A stretch of DNA of 64,000 bases from Shewanella indica (GTDB lineage Bacteria > Pseudomonadota > Gammaproteobacteria > Enterobacterales > Shewanellaceae): assembly GCF_002836975.1 (NCBI RefSeq), contig NZ_NIJK01000029.1, positions 248,001 to 312,000 of the forward strand, written 5' to 3'. The position numbers and the translations under genes were made by a program. The notes below the pieces were generated by a model. That model did not search any database, had not been told where the DNA came from, and was given only the letters and a program-made list of their open reading frames with translations. This document shows positions 30,514-40,014 of this stretch, in pieces. How positions within the stretch are numbered: position 1 is the stretch's first letter; the number at the start of each line of letters is the position of its first letter.

Positions 30514-32241
30514 ATGCGTACTCTTATCGCTCTGGCGGTGGCCCAGGCACTGGGTTTGGCTCTGCTGGGCAGCCCCCAGCTTCAGGCCGGGGAACTGGAT
30601 GACAGCACCAAGATCCGCGAGCTTAAACAGCAACTGCAGGAGATCACCGAAGAGCTGGATATACTCAACAGCCGGGTGGACAAGACAGAGCGGCACACGG
30701 CGCTCGATCGACTGGAGATCAGCGGCGACTTTCGTACCCGAGCCCACTCGCTGCACTATGGCAATGTCACCTGGCATCCGGCGATCAAGATGGACTTCAA
30801 CGACTTCGGCGCCAAAGCCATGGCCGGCGAACTGGGCAACCCCATGGATCCCTCCTCGCCCCTTGGCAAGATGATGGCTGCCAACCCTGAGCTGGCCAAC
30901 GCCTTTGCCCAGGGGCAACTGCAGGGCGTTATGCCCTATGTGCTGGCGCCTTATCGCAGTGGCGACATAGACAATGACATCTTCTACACTACTCGGCTAC
31001 GGCTCGATCTCAAGGCTAAGGTGTGGGACAACGTCAGCTTTGCCGGACGCCTGACCATGTTCAAGGACTGGGGCGATTCCACCGGTGTGCAGGTGTTTGA
31101 TTCCTGGCGCTCTTTCACCATGGACGGCACCAACTCAGGCAACCCCAGCGGCGACTGGCTGCGGGTCGAGCGCGCCTACTTTGACTGGAAAAACATCGGC
31201 GGCAGCGAGTTTTATCTGTCTGTCGGCCGTCGTCCCTCCACCTATGGCCCACCGAGCCACTACCGGGAAAATGAAAAACGTGGCGGCACCCCTTCCGGAC
31301 ACCTGGTCAACTTCAACTTTGACGGTGCCACTCTGGGCTACAAGCTTGGAGAGCTCACCGGGATAGAAGGCCAGGTGGTGCGTTTCTGTTACGGTCAGGG
31401 CTTTGAGTCCCAATGGGGCAATGGCGAGCTTTATGGCGATACCGTCAGCAAGGACACCCATCTGGGCGGTTTCAACATTGATGTGATCAACGACGGTAAC
31501 CACTTCCTGCAGTTGACCCTGTTTGCCGCGCGGGATATCAACGACGGCTTCAAGGGCACCATGGCCTTCCCCAACGAGTTGGCCGGAATTTTCGCCCCCA
31601 CTCTATACAGCGATCTGCAGAAATTCGACAACTTCAACTTTGTTACCCGGGTGCAACCCAGCGGGGTCATAGGCGACATGTATCTGGGCGGCCTGGGCTA
31701 TGCCTATGAGTCCGATGACGATCTCAAGCTGTTTGCCTCCTTCGGTTGGACCCGCGCTGAAAGCAACGGCAACGCCGGCATGTTCGGCGGCATGTTGACC
31801 GACGCCGTGTTTCAAGCAGAGCTCAACAGCAGTGGCGATGAACTGCTGATGGTGCCATCCAGCGCCGAGTCCGATGCCTCCCACGATGGTTACGGCATCT
31901 ATATCGGCATGCAGATCCCGGCGCCTTACGGCAAGTTCGGTCTGGAGTACAACTATGGTTCCAAGTACTGGACGCCCTTCACTCAGGCCCAGGACGACCC
32001 GGTCGGCAGCAAGCTGGCCACCCGCGGCCATGTGGCCGAGGCCTACTACATCTTCGATATCAACCCCAGGATGTTTATCAAGCTGGCGGGGCTCTACTAC
32101 GACTATGAATACACTGGCTCGGGCACGCCCGTGGGTGCACCTGTGAAGGTGGATGATGTACTGGACGGCAGCGCCTATTCGCTATTGCCCGTGGTGGATA
32201 CGGCGCTGGATATCAACGCCTCACTGACAGTGAATTTCTAG
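30514..32241 (+). CDS. DUF3373-family outer-membrane porin
   Basis: 575 residues from the ATG at 30514 behind AGGAGAAT. A signal peptide (cleavage near LQAG, residue 26) is followed by a short coiled coil (KIRELKQQLQEITEELDIL) and a long beta-rich region ending with an aromatic (TVNF). This matches DUF3373 porins adjacent to otr. The coiled coil could trimerise or contact peptidoglycan. It probably admits sulfur oxyanions across the outer membrane, an inference from the operon with otr. Confidence 0.85.
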   Translation: MRTLIALAVAQALGLALLGSPQLQAGELDDSTKIRELKQQLQEITEELDILNSRVDKTERHTALDRLEISGDFRTRAHSLHYGNVTWHPAIKMDFNDFGAKAMAGELGNPMDPSSPLGKMMAANPELANAFAQGQLQGVMPYVLAPYRSGDIDNDIFYTTRLRLDLKAKVWDNVSFAGRLTMFKDWGDSTGVQVFDSWRSFTMDGTNSGNPSGDWLRVERAYFDWKNIGGSEFYLSVGRRPSTYGPPSHYRENEKRGGTPSGHLVNFNFDGATLGYKLGELTGIEGQVVRFCYGQGFESQWGNGELYGDTVSKDTHLGGFNIDVINDGNHFLQLTLFAARDINDGFKGTMAFPNELAGIFAPTLYSDLQKFDNFNFVTRVQPSGVIGDMYLGGLGYAYESDDDLKLFASFGWTRAESNGNAGMFGGMLTDAVFQAELNSSGDELLMVPSSAESDASHDGYGIYIGMQIPAPYGKFGLEYNYGSKYWTPFTQAQDDPVGSKLATRGHVAEAYYIFDINPRMFIKLAGLYYDYEYTGSGTPVGAPVKVDDVLDGSAYSLLPVVDTALDINASLTVNF

Positions 32242-32253
32242 GGAGGAACACAG

Positions 32254-33654
32254 ATGAAAACATTTTATCTGCCATTTATAGCCACGGCACTCTGGCTCGG
32301 CCTCCTGAGCCAGGCCCAGGCCAGCAGCCCCCACAAAGAGGTGCTCAAGGGCCCCTTCAACACAGGCTCGGAAGTCACCCAGGCCTGTCTTGAGTGCCAT
32401 GAAAAGGATGCCGATGACTTTATGCTGTCATCCCACTGGACCTGGGAACTGGAGCAGAAACTGCCCGGACGCACAGTCGAACGGGGCAAGAAAAACTCCA
32501 TCAACAACTTCTGTGTTTCCATTGCCGGTAACGAGCCGCGCTGTACCGGCTGCCATGCCGGTTACGGCTGGAAAGACAACAACTTCGACTTCAAGGACAA
32601 GACCAAAGTGGACTGCCTGGTGTGCCATGACACCACGGGTACTTATGTTAAAGATCCCGTTGCAGCCGGTGAGGTATTCAAGACAGTAGATTTGCTGCGG
32701 GTCGCCCAGAATGTCGGCAAGCCGGTGCGGGATAACTGCGGCAGCTGCCACTTCTATGGTGGCGGCGGAGATGCGGTCAAGCATGGCGACCTCGACTCTT
32801 CCATGGCCTACCCGGACAAGGCCACGGATGTACATATGGACAGCGACGGCAACGACTTCCAGTGTCAGGACTGCCACACCACCCAGAAGCATATGATCAG
32901 CGGTAACGCCATGGGTGTGTCCCCCGGCGGTGAAGATCATATCGGCTGTGACAATTGCCACGACAGTGCACCACACGGCAACAAACAGCTGAACAAGCAC
33001 GCAGCGACCGTGGCCTGTCAGACCTGCCACATTCCCTTCTTTGCCCGCCATGAGCCCACCAAGCTGCACTGGGACTGGTCAACTGCCGGTGAAGACAGGG
33101 AAGAGAGCCTGGATCAATATGGTCGTCACAGCTACGCCAAGAAAAAGGGCAGCTTCGTTTGGGGCAAGATGGTCAAGCCCAGCTACGCCTGGTACAACGG
33201 CCGCGCCGATGCCTATATGGCCGGTGACAAGATGGATCCCGAGCAGGTCACCCGTCTGACCTTCCCCTTGGGTGACATTCAGGATCCCAAGGCGAAGATC
33301 TACCCCTTCAAGGTACACACAGGCAAGCAGGTGTACGATAAGGTCAACAAGGTGCTGCTCAATCCCAAGACCTATGGCAAGGGCGGTTTCTGGTCTGAGT
33401 TTGACTGGGATAAGGCGATTCGCTTAGGGATGGCCGCCAGCGAGCCCATGCAGGCCAAGGGCATCAGCTACAGCGGTCAGTACGGCTTTGCTCAAACCGA
33501 AATGTGGTGGCGTATCAACCACATGGTCTCGCCCAAGAGTGAAGCGCTCAAGTGCGCCGACTGCCACAACGGCGGTGACCGCCTCGACTGGCAGGCGCTG
33601 GGCTATGAGGGCGACCCCATGAAGCACAAAGGCGGCGCTCGCCACGCCCGCTGA
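32254..33654 (+). CDS. otr: Octaheme tetrathionate reductase
   Basis: 466 residues with a signal peptide (cleavage near AQAS, residue 24) and eight CxxCH motifs, at residues 45, 97, 121, 162, 204, 232, 255 and 434 (first Cys). This count and spacing are those of the S. oneidensis octaheme tetrathionate reductase Otr, which also reduces nitrite and hydroxylamine in vitro. Soluble periplasmic. It lies 12 bases after the porin. The physiological substrate is not fixed by sequence. Confidence 0.92.
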   Translation: MKTFYLPFIATALWLGLLSQAQASSPHKEVLKGPFNTGSEVTQACLECHEKDADDFMLSSHWTWELEQKLPGRTVERGKKNSINNFCVSIAGNEPRCTGCHAGYGWKDNNFDFKDKTKVDCLVCHDTTGTYVKDPVAAGEVFKTVDLLRVAQNVGKPVRDNCGSCHFYGGGGDAVKHGDLDSSMAYPDKATDVHMDSDGNDFQCQDCHTTQKHMISGNAMGVSPGGEDHIGCDNCHDSAPHGNKQLNKHAATVACQTCHIPFFARHEPTKLHWDWSTAGEDREESLDQYGRHSYAKKKGSFVWGKMVKPSYAWYNGRADAYMAGDKMDPEQVTRLTFPLGDIQDPKAKIYPFKVHTGKQVYDKVNKVLLNPKTYGKGGFWSEFDWDKAIRLGMAASEPMQAKGISYSGQYGFAQTEMWWRINHMVSPKSEALKCADCHNGGDRLDWQALGYEGDPMKHKGGARHAR

Positions 33655-33676
33655 TCCGATTCAGGCAAGCCCTGAA

Positions 33677-33715
33677 GACCGGCTCCCGCATCTCCCTGCC
33701 TCCCGGGAGCCGGTC
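33677..33715 (+). terminator. Strong hairpin after otr
   Basis: A 12-bp perfect inverted repeat GACCGGCTCCCG/CGGGAGCCGGTC (33677-33688, 33704-33715) lies 20 bases after otr. It lacks a T-tract, so it may stabilise the mRNA end or act in Rho-dependent termination. Confidence 0.55.
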
Positions 33716-33718
33716 ACT

Positions 33719-33763
33719 CTCATCTGGTACTCTCTCATCTGCCACTCTCTCATCTGGTACTCT
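33719..33763. repeat. Three tandem 15-bp repeats
   Basis: The unit CTCATCTGGTACTCT occurs at 33719-33733 and 33749-33763, with a variant CTCATCTGCCACTCT between them at 33734-33748. It is intergenic, immediately after the otr hairpin, and of unknown meaning. Confidence 0.85.
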
Positions 33764-33945
33764 CCAAACGAGATGCCACTTATCCCCAAAAAAGACATTT
33801 AGACCCAGAATCGGGCCAAAGTGTCCAAGCGGCACTACACTGAATTAGACTATGACGGTAAATTCGGGTCATTGATGATGCAACTCCCTACAAAAAATGG
33901 CATTTTTCTTGCGTTGTCTGGGCATCCTTTTCTGTGGCAAGTGCA

Positions 33946-35088
33946 ATGACAACAAACGGCAAGACTTTTTCCTCATTAAACCGCTCCCTGGGTGAGCTTA
34001 GCGGCGCCTTTGCCGATCTGGGAACCTTTCTCCCTCTGGTGCTTGGGTTGATAGCTCTGAATCAGTTTTCTCCCCAAGGCATTTTTCTCGGTTTCGGTCT
34101 CTTTGCCCTGGCCACAGCCCTGTTTTATCGCCGCCCCATTCCCGTGCAACCCATGAAAGTGATTGCCGCCCTGGTCATCGCCCAGGGGCTGACACCTGGC
34201 ATGATGCAAGCCAGCGCCATGCTGATGGGAGTAATACTGCTGGTACTGGCGGCTTCCGGCGCCATCAGTTGGCTGTCGCGGCAAATATCCCAGGCTATCA
34301 GTGTCGGCATCCAACTGGCCATAGGGCTGCAACTGTTGTGGATGGGCTTCAAGATGATGGCCGACGAGCCTGTGCTGGGATTCGGCGCCTTCGCACTGAT
34401 TTTCTTTGCCCGCTTTATCCCGTTGCGCTATCTGGCCATGCCCTTGGTGATTGCCCTCGGCATGCTATGGCAATACCAGCAAGGCGGCAGCGACAGCAGC
34501 TTTGTGTTCAACAACACGCCTTGGCACTTGAGCTGGCCCGAGTTAAATGACTGGGGAGCCGCGGCAACCCTGTTGGTGCTGCCGCAACTGGCGTTGACTT
34601 TAACCAATGCCGTTATCGCCACCTCAGTAATGGCCAAAGAGAAGTTCCCCGAAGACAGCAAGCGTTTCAGCCCCAAGGCCTTTGCCACCAGCTCTGGCCT
34701 GGCCAATCTGCTGCTGAGTCCCTTCGGTGCTTCGGCCATGTGCCACGGTGCCGGAGGGTTGGCGGTGCAATACCATTTCGGTGCCCGCCGCCTGTGGGCG
34801 CCGCTAATCTTCGGCGGCAGTTGCCTGCTGATAGCCCTCTCCTGGGGGGAAAACGTGGCCTGGCTGCTGAGCCTTATTCCGCTGGCTATTCTCGGTAGTC
34901 TGCTGTCCACCGCCGGCTTGCAGTTGGCCTGGTCCAAACGCCTCTTGGACGGCAAGCCTTTCTGTATCTTTGTTATCCTGGCGACCGCTGTGGTGAGCCT
35001 GGCCGTCAATGCCGCCGCCGGTTTGGCTGTAGGCGTGGTATTGGAGTTCGGCCGCCGTCAGTGGCAAACCCTTGGGGCACTGCGATAA
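33946..35088 (+). CDS. MOT1-type molybdate/sulfate transporter
   Basis: 380 residues from the ATG at 33946 (a GTG at 33934 is possible), with ten or more hydrophobic segments. The sequence opens GELSGAFADLGTFLPLVLGL and has a second-half SPFGASAMCHGAGGLAVQYHFGAR, characteristic of MFS_MOT1-type sulfate/molybdate permeases, relatives of SulP without a STAS domain. Located between otr and ttrS, beside a molybdoenzyme operon, it plausibly supplies molybdate for PsrA; sulfate transport is the alternative. Confidence 0.8.
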   Translation: MTTNGKTFSSLNRSLGELSGAFADLGTFLPLVLGLIALNQFSPQGIFLGFGLFALATALFYRRPIPVQPMKVIAALVIAQGLTPGMMQASAMLMGVILLVLAASGAISWLSRQISQAISVGIQLAIGLQLLWMGFKMMADEPVLGFGAFALIFFARFIPLRYLAMPLVIALGMLWQYQQGGSDSSFVFNNTPWHLSWPELNDWGAAATLLVLPQLALTLTNAVIATSVMAKEKFPEDSKRFSPKAFATSSGLANLLLSPFGASAMCHGAGGLAVQYHFGARRLWAPLIFGGSCLLIALSWGENVAWLLSLIPLAILGSLLSTAGLQLAWSKRLLDGKPFCIFVILATAVVSLAVNAAAGLAVGVVLEFGRRQWQTLGALR

Positions 35089-35119
35089 AGCCGACACCAG
35101 CGACTTGAGTCAAGGATAA

Positions 35120-36976
35120 TCATTCATTCCGGGATGGTGCCCCCATAGGCAGCCACACCCGCACTCGGCAACCGCGGCACTCGCGGCGGTTTTCCAGCTC
35201 CAGATGACCATTATGCTGAGTCACCACGTCGCGGCAGATAGCCAATCCCAGCCCCAAGCCATCCTCCTTGGTGGTAGCAAAAGACAGCATCAACTCCGCC
35301 GCCGAGGCGCTGAGGCCTATGCCTGTATCCAAGAGTTCCAGCAGCAGCCACTCTCCCTTGGTCCCGGCTGCGGGGGGCGCAGCCTGATAGTCGAGTTTGA
35401 GCTGGATCTCCCGTTTACCCGAAACTTCATCCAGGGCATCCATAGCATTTTTCAACAGATTAACCAGCATCTGACTCAGCCCTACAGCATCCCCCAGCAA
35501 CGGCCGCTCCGACCCGCGGCGACTTATTTTGAGCTCGACGCCCTGCTGCTCCATCGGCCGCTGAAACAGCGCCAGTGCATCCCTGAGCAGTGACTCTATC
35601 ACCACTGGCTCAGATTCGGCCCGGCGCCGACGCAGCAAACCGCGAATACGATGCACCACGGCCCCTGCGCGGATAGACTGATTATTGATCTTGGTCAACA
35701 CCTCACGCATGGCATCGGCGCGCTCGCCACAGCCCTCGGCAGCGCGCTGCTCCAGCACCATCATGGCGCCTTCACTGTATTGGGTAATAGCGGCAATCGG
35801 CTGATTGAGCTCATGCGCCAGCCCGGCACCAATTTCGCCCAGAATAGCGGCACTTTGCATTCGTTCCAGTTGCAACTCTTTGTCCCGCAGTTGTCGCTCT
35901 GTTGCCAACAGGAATTCACTCTTCTGGCGAAACTTATATTCCAGCCACAGGTGGTAGAGAGTGGAGATCAGGAACAGTAACAGCAGCGCTCCGCCCCACT
36001 CCTTGTTCTTGCGTACCCAGTCGATGGCGGCTTCATACAGAGGAGGTGGGCCGCCGTGAAGATCCAGCTCCTCATATAGTTTGATCACCTTGAGCTGACT
36101 GATAGGAGCTGTCCAGCCCATGGTGTCGGCCTTGATCGCCGCTTCAGAGTCGGAAGGCAAGTCGAACAGCGCCCGGGTCACCGCTTGGGTGATATGACTG
36201 GGCACCAGATCAGAGGCGGCAAATGACCAGTTGGGATAGAGGGCGCTGCTGGTCTCGCAGTCATACCCCTCGGGCTTGACGCCGTTGATTACCCGATAGT
36301 CCTGACGTTGCACCAAGCCGGTTTCCACCATCTCCTCAAGGGTACAGAAGGGAGTAATGGCGGCATCGACAGTGCGGTCACGCACCTGGTAAACCAGAGG
36401 CTCCAGCGGAAACCCCAAAAAACGCACTTCGCCGAAAAAACGCTTGGCAGCAAAGCCACGCTTGTTGAGCAAGCCTACTGTCGCCTGATATCCCCCCAGC
36501 GCCTGAGGATCGCTGGCCACCACAGTAGCACCACGCAGCTCCTCAATATTGCGCACCGGGCTGTCGGCCCGCACTATGATAGCCGAGCTGATAGCAAAGG
36601 TAGTTCCCAGGTGCTTGCGACTACGCATGGTAGCCAGCCATGACAGGGGCAGCTTGCTGCTGAGGCTAAGGTATTGCCCTGGGTTGGTCACGATAAAGTG
36701 GATCCTGTGCTCCAGCAATTGCTGGCTCATTTGATCAAAGGTCAGCGGTTCGACCTCGAAGCGATTTCCTGGAAGTTCTTGGCTGAGATATTGCATCATG
36801 GGGCGCCATCTCTCTTTGGCTTGAGCCACACCATGATTGGCCAGCACTCCGACCCGAAACACGGCCTCTATGGGCTCGTCACCCATTTCGGCATCGGTCG
36901 CCGGTTCATACAGTTGCGCCGAAGCCGAAGCACACCCGGCCCCCAACAACAGTATCAAGATTAATATTCTGGCCAT
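35120..36976 (-). CDS. ttrS: TtrS/ThsS-type sensor histidine kinase
   Basis: 618 residues from the ATG at 36976, preceded by GGGGAG. A signal sequence is followed by a PhnD-like periplasmic binding domain near 40-300 (FRVGVLANHG, VASDPQALGGYQ), one membrane segment near 330-345 (GGALLLLFLISTLYHLWL), a coiled coil, and the kinase core: H-box AHELNQPIAA, N-box NLLKNAMDAL, G-box LDTGIGL. This is the layout of TtrS and of Shewanella ThsS, sensors of tetrathionate and thiosulfate respectively. Ligand cannot be decided by eye. Divergent from ttrR. Confidence 0.85.
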   Translation of the reverse strand: MARILILILLLGAGCASASAQLYEPATDAEMGDEPIEAVFRVGVLANHGVAQAKERWRPMMQYLSQELPGNRFEVEPLTFDQMSQQLLEHRIHFIVTNPGQYLSLSSKLPLSWLATMRSRKHLGTTFAISSAIIVRADSPVRNIEELRGATVVASDPQALGGYQATVGLLNKRGFAAKRFFGEVRFLGFPLEPLVYQVRDRTVDAAITPFCTLEEMVETGLVQRQDYRVINGVKPEGYDCETSSALYPNWSFAASDLVPSHITQAVTRALFDLPSDSEAAIKADTMGWTAPISQLKVIKLYEELDLHGGPPPLYEAAIDWVRKNKEWGGALLLLFLISTLYHLWLEYKFRQKSEFLLATERQLRDKELQLERMQSAAILGEIGAGLAHELNQPIAAITQYSEGAMMVLEQRAAEGCGERADAMREVLTKINNQSIRAGAVVHRIRGLLRRRRAESEPVVIESLLRDALALFQRPMEQQGVELKISRRGSERPLLGDAVGLSQMLVNLLKNAMDALDEVSGKREIQLKLDYQAAPPAAGTKGEWLLLELLDTGIGLSASAAELMLSFATTKEDGLGLGLAICRDVVTQHNGHLELENRRECRGCRVRVWLPMGAPSRNE

Positions 36977-37152
36977 TCCCACTCCCCTTTTATCCATGAA
37001 GATAAGCTAATACAGACAGCAAAAAAATAACTTGATGGAGGGCAAATGTCGGCCAACACCTCAGTGATCTGGCTCTAAAAGCCAACAACCGAGTTTGAGC
37101 CTCACCACGACAAAGATTAGGATTGGCTTATTCACCTGAGAGAGGCAAGTAT

Positions 37153-37740
37153 GTGACTGACGTAGCGCTTTATTTGGTGGACGACGATGCCGCCGTCCGG
37201 GATTCACTCGGCTTTATGCTGAGCCAATTCGGTTATCAGCTGCAAGCCTTTGACAGCGGCCAGGCATTTCTCCAGGACGCTGAGTTGGAGGCGCCAGGCT
37301 GCGTGATCCTCGACAGCCGCATGCCTGAACTCACAGGCCAGCAGGTACAACAGAGACTACTGGAGGCCAACAGTCCCTTGGGGATCATCTTTCTTACCGG
37401 CCATGGCGATCTGCCAATGGCCGTTGACGCCTTTCGTCAGGGAGCCTGCGACTTTTTCCAGAAACCCGTGGCCGGCAAGGCGCTGGCCGCCGCTATCGAA
37501 AAAGCCTTCGACTACAGCCTCAAGACCCATGAACAGCAACAACTGCAGCAGAAATACGCCACCCTGACCGAGCGCGAGCAGCAGGTATTGCAACTTCTGG
37601 TGCAGGGAATGACCAATAAACAGATGTCCGAAGCTCTCTATCTGTCGCTGCGAACCATAGAGGTACATAGGGCCAAGATCATGAAAAAGCTTGGCGTCCA
37701 CAGTATTGCCGAACTGATCAAGTTCACTCCCTTGGTTTGA
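37153..37740 (+). CDS. ttrR: TtrR/ThsR-type response regulator
   Basis: 195 residues from the GTG at 37153 with an AGAGG ribosome site eight bases upstream; a TTG at 37123 is less likely. The receiver domain has the acidic pair DDD, phosphorylation Asp in VILDSRMPELTG and Lys in FFQKPVAG. A FixJ/LuxR helix-turn-helix follows (LTEREQQVLQLLVQGMTNKQ). It is the partner of the divergent ttrS; the 176-bp gap between the genes is their shared promoter. Likely targets are the sulfur-oxyanion operons in this window. Confidence 0.87.
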   Translation: MTDVALYLVDDDAAVRDSLGFMLSQFGYQLQAFDSGQAFLQDAELEAPGCVILDSRMPELTGQQVQQRLLEANSPLGIIFLTGHGDLPMAVDAFRQGACDFFQKPVAGKALAAAIEKAFDYSLKTHEQQQLQQKYATLTEREQQVLQLLVQGMTNKQMSEALYLSLRTIEVHRAKIMKKLGVHSIAELIKFTPLV

Positions 37741-37752
37741 CTCCCATCCCGG

Positions 37753-37780
37753 GTGCGACAGCTTGTCGCACTTTGGTTGT
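37753..37780 (+). terminator. Hairpin terminator of ttrR
   Basis: The stem GTGCGACA/TGTCGCAC (approximately 37755-37773) is followed by TTTGGTTGTTT, shortly after the ttrR stop. Confidence 0.6.
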
Positions 37781-37847
37781 TTAGCTTTGCCCCGCCCGCG
37801 CACAAGACCCAGAATGGGTCACCCAAAACAACCAAAATCAATAAGAT

Positions 37848-39893
37848 ATGCGCTTTTCACCTTCTCCTCTCGCTCTGGCTTTACTGCCTATAATCGGTCT
37901 GGGCACTGCCGCCAAGGCCAGTGATTCTCCCATGGAAGTGCTGGTGGTGCGCGGCAGCGTACAGAGCAGCGTGCTGCAGACCTCGCCTGAAGCCACCGCG
38001 CCCAAGGCCGATATCAGTGGTCTGCTCAAGTCACTGCCCGGCGCCAACGTCAACAGTAACGGCCCACTAACCGGCATAGCCCAGTACCGAGGCCTCTTTG
38101 GCGATAGAGTCGAAACCCAGGTCGGCGGCATGAGCATGGCCGGCGCCGGTCCCAACGCCATGGATACTCCCTTGAGTTATGCCGTGCCTGTAATCACAGA
38201 GCAACTCGAACTGGATCGCGGCATAGCCCCAGTCGCCAGCGGCGTCGATACCTTGGGTGGCAGTATCCGGGTAGTGGAGTCCCAGGCCCGTTTCGATGAA
38301 GTCAGCGGCCTGGTCAGCGGCCAATACCAGCATAATGGCGAGCAGAGTCGCATCGGCGTCAAGAGCAACTTCGGCGGCGAGCGTCAGGCACTCATGCTGT
38401 ATGGCGACTTGTTCAAGGGCAATGATGTGCCCGAGAGCGGCGATAACCACAGATTACTGCCAGGGGTCTACGACAAGCAGGTGTTCGGCGGTGAATACAG
38501 ATTCAACCTGGCCGACAGCAACGCCGATGATGAGTCGATAGCCTTCTCGTTCCAGCATCTGGAAACCACTGATGCCGCCACCCCGGCGCTGCCGATGGAT
38601 ATCGACTATATCCGCACTGACAGATTCAAACTCAGTGGTGAGCACCTGCTGGCCGATTGGCAGATGCGCTGGCATCTGGGCTACAGCGATGCCCGTCACG
38701 GCATGGACAACTTCAGCCTACGGATGAAAATGCCTACCATGGCACCGCGCTACACCATAGCCGACTCCAAGAGTTTCGACGGCCATTGGCAAATGGCGAA
38801 AGACAGCTGGGAATTTGGCTTTGATTGGCGCCATGCCGAACACGATACTGTGGTGACAGACCCCAGCAACAGCAAGTTCCGGGTGGATAACTTCAACGGT
38901 ATCAACGACAGTGTTTATAGCCTCTACGCCCAATGGCAACAGGATTTTGGCCGCTGGAGCTGGCAACTGGGCAGCCGGGTGAAACACTACAGGTTTGATG
39001 CCGATGCCGTGAGTCACTCTATGGCGGCCATGAAACCGGCAATCAAGACCCTGATGGACAGATTCAATCAGGCCGATCGCAGCCAAAACGATACCGGGCT
39101 GGACTTGGTGCTCAACGGCCGCTTCGAAATCGACAATGAGCTGGATGCCATAATCGGCCTGGCACGAAAACAGGCCAGTGCCAGCTATCAACAGCGCTAT
39201 CTCTGGGTGCCGATGCAGTCCACCGGCGGGCTGGCCGATGGCCGCACCTATGTGGGCCAGATGGACCTGGATCTGGAAACCGCCTGGCAACTGGAGCTGG
39301 GGCTGGATTTACACCGTCAGGGTTTCAACCTGACCCCTAGGGTGTTTGTCCAAAGGATAGACAACTATATTCAAGGCCTGCCCACGGATGATCCTGCCGT
39401 TATCGCCGCCGGCGATGCCAACACCTTGGTGTTCAGCAATACCGACGCCCTGCTCTACGGCATGGATATCAACGCCCACTGGCAGTTGCATGAACAGTGG
39501 AGCCTGGATCTGCAAGCGGCCTATACCTATGGTGAGCGCCGCGACGTGGAAGACAAGCTTTACCGTATCGCCCCGCCTAACCTGACTCTGGGACTCAACT
39601 GGGATCAGGGCAGCTGGTTTGCCCGCCTGGAGACAGTAGCGGTTGCCGCCCAGGATAAGGTCTCGGCCACTCAGCTGGAGCAGGAAACTGCAGGCTATGG
39701 CTTGGTGAATCTGGCGACCGGTTACCGCGGTGACAGCTTTATGCTCAAGGCCGGAGTCGATAACCTGCTGGATAGAGAATATGTCGATCATCTCGCCGGT
39801 TATAACCGGGTAATGGGCGGTGATATCGCCGTCGGCGAGCGCTTACCACAACCCGGTCTCAACGCCTGGGTCATGGGCGAGTACCGTTTTTAA
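37848..39893 (+). CDS. TonB-dependent outer-membrane receptor
   Basis: 681 residues: signal peptide (cleavage near AKAS, residue 24), a TonB-box-like EVLVVRG at about 30-36, a plug domain (SLPGANVNSNGPLTGIAQYRG, then GSIRVVE) and a 22-strand-type beta-barrel ending in a C-terminal Phe (MGEYRF). Met-rich stretches (RMKMPTMAP) near residue 300 recall copper-related receptors, but this is weak evidence. It stands downstream of ttrR with a terminator between, so co-regulation is not evident. Confidence 0.85.
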   Translation: MRFSPSPLALALLPIIGLGTAAKASDSPMEVLVVRGSVQSSVLQTSPEATAPKADISGLLKSLPGANVNSNGPLTGIAQYRGLFGDRVETQVGGMSMAGAGPNAMDTPLSYAVPVITEQLELDRGIAPVASGVDTLGGSIRVVESQARFDEVSGLVSGQYQHNGEQSRIGVKSNFGGERQALMLYGDLFKGNDVPESGDNHRLLPGVYDKQVFGGEYRFNLADSNADDESIAFSFQHLETTDAATPALPMDIDYIRTDRFKLSGEHLLADWQMRWHLGYSDARHGMDNFSLRMKMPTMAPRYTIADSKSFDGHWQMAKDSWEFGFDWRHAEHDTVVTDPSNSKFRVDNFNGINDSVYSLYAQWQQDFGRWSWQLGSRVKHYRFDADAVSHSMAAMKPAIKTLMDRFNQADRSQNDTGLDLVLNGRFEIDNELDAIIGLARKQASASYQQRYLWVPMQSTGGLADGRTYVGQMDLDLETAWQLELGLDLHRQGFNLTPRVFVQRIDNYIQGLPTDDPAVIAAGDANTLVFSNTDALLYGMDINAHWQLHEQWSLDLQAAYTYGERRDVEDKLYRIAPPNLTLGLNWDQGSWFARLETVAVAAQDKVSATQLEQETAGYGLVNLATGYRGDSFMLKAGVDNLLDREYVDHLAGYNRVMGGDIAVGERLPQPGLNAWVMGEYRF

Positions 39894-39975
39894 GGGCGCC
39901 ACGGTTGCCCGCTTAAGGGTTCATCCTCACCGTGCTCCCGCAAGCCGTTGAGATTTCCACTGCAATTGAACCTGC

Positions 39976-40014
39976 CCCGGCCTTTTCTCGTCTCGGAAGG
40001 CCGGGATTTTTTTA
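39976..40014 (+). terminator. Terminator of the TonB receptor gene
   Basis: The perfect stem CCCGGCCTT/AAGGCCGGG (39976-39984, 39997-40005) is followed by ATTTTTTT. It overlaps the last codons of the convergent regA-like gene. Confidence 0.85.

Noticed and set aside
33719..33763. CRISPR-like repeat
   Set aside because: Units are only 15 bp, directly adjacent and without spacers; no cas gene is near.
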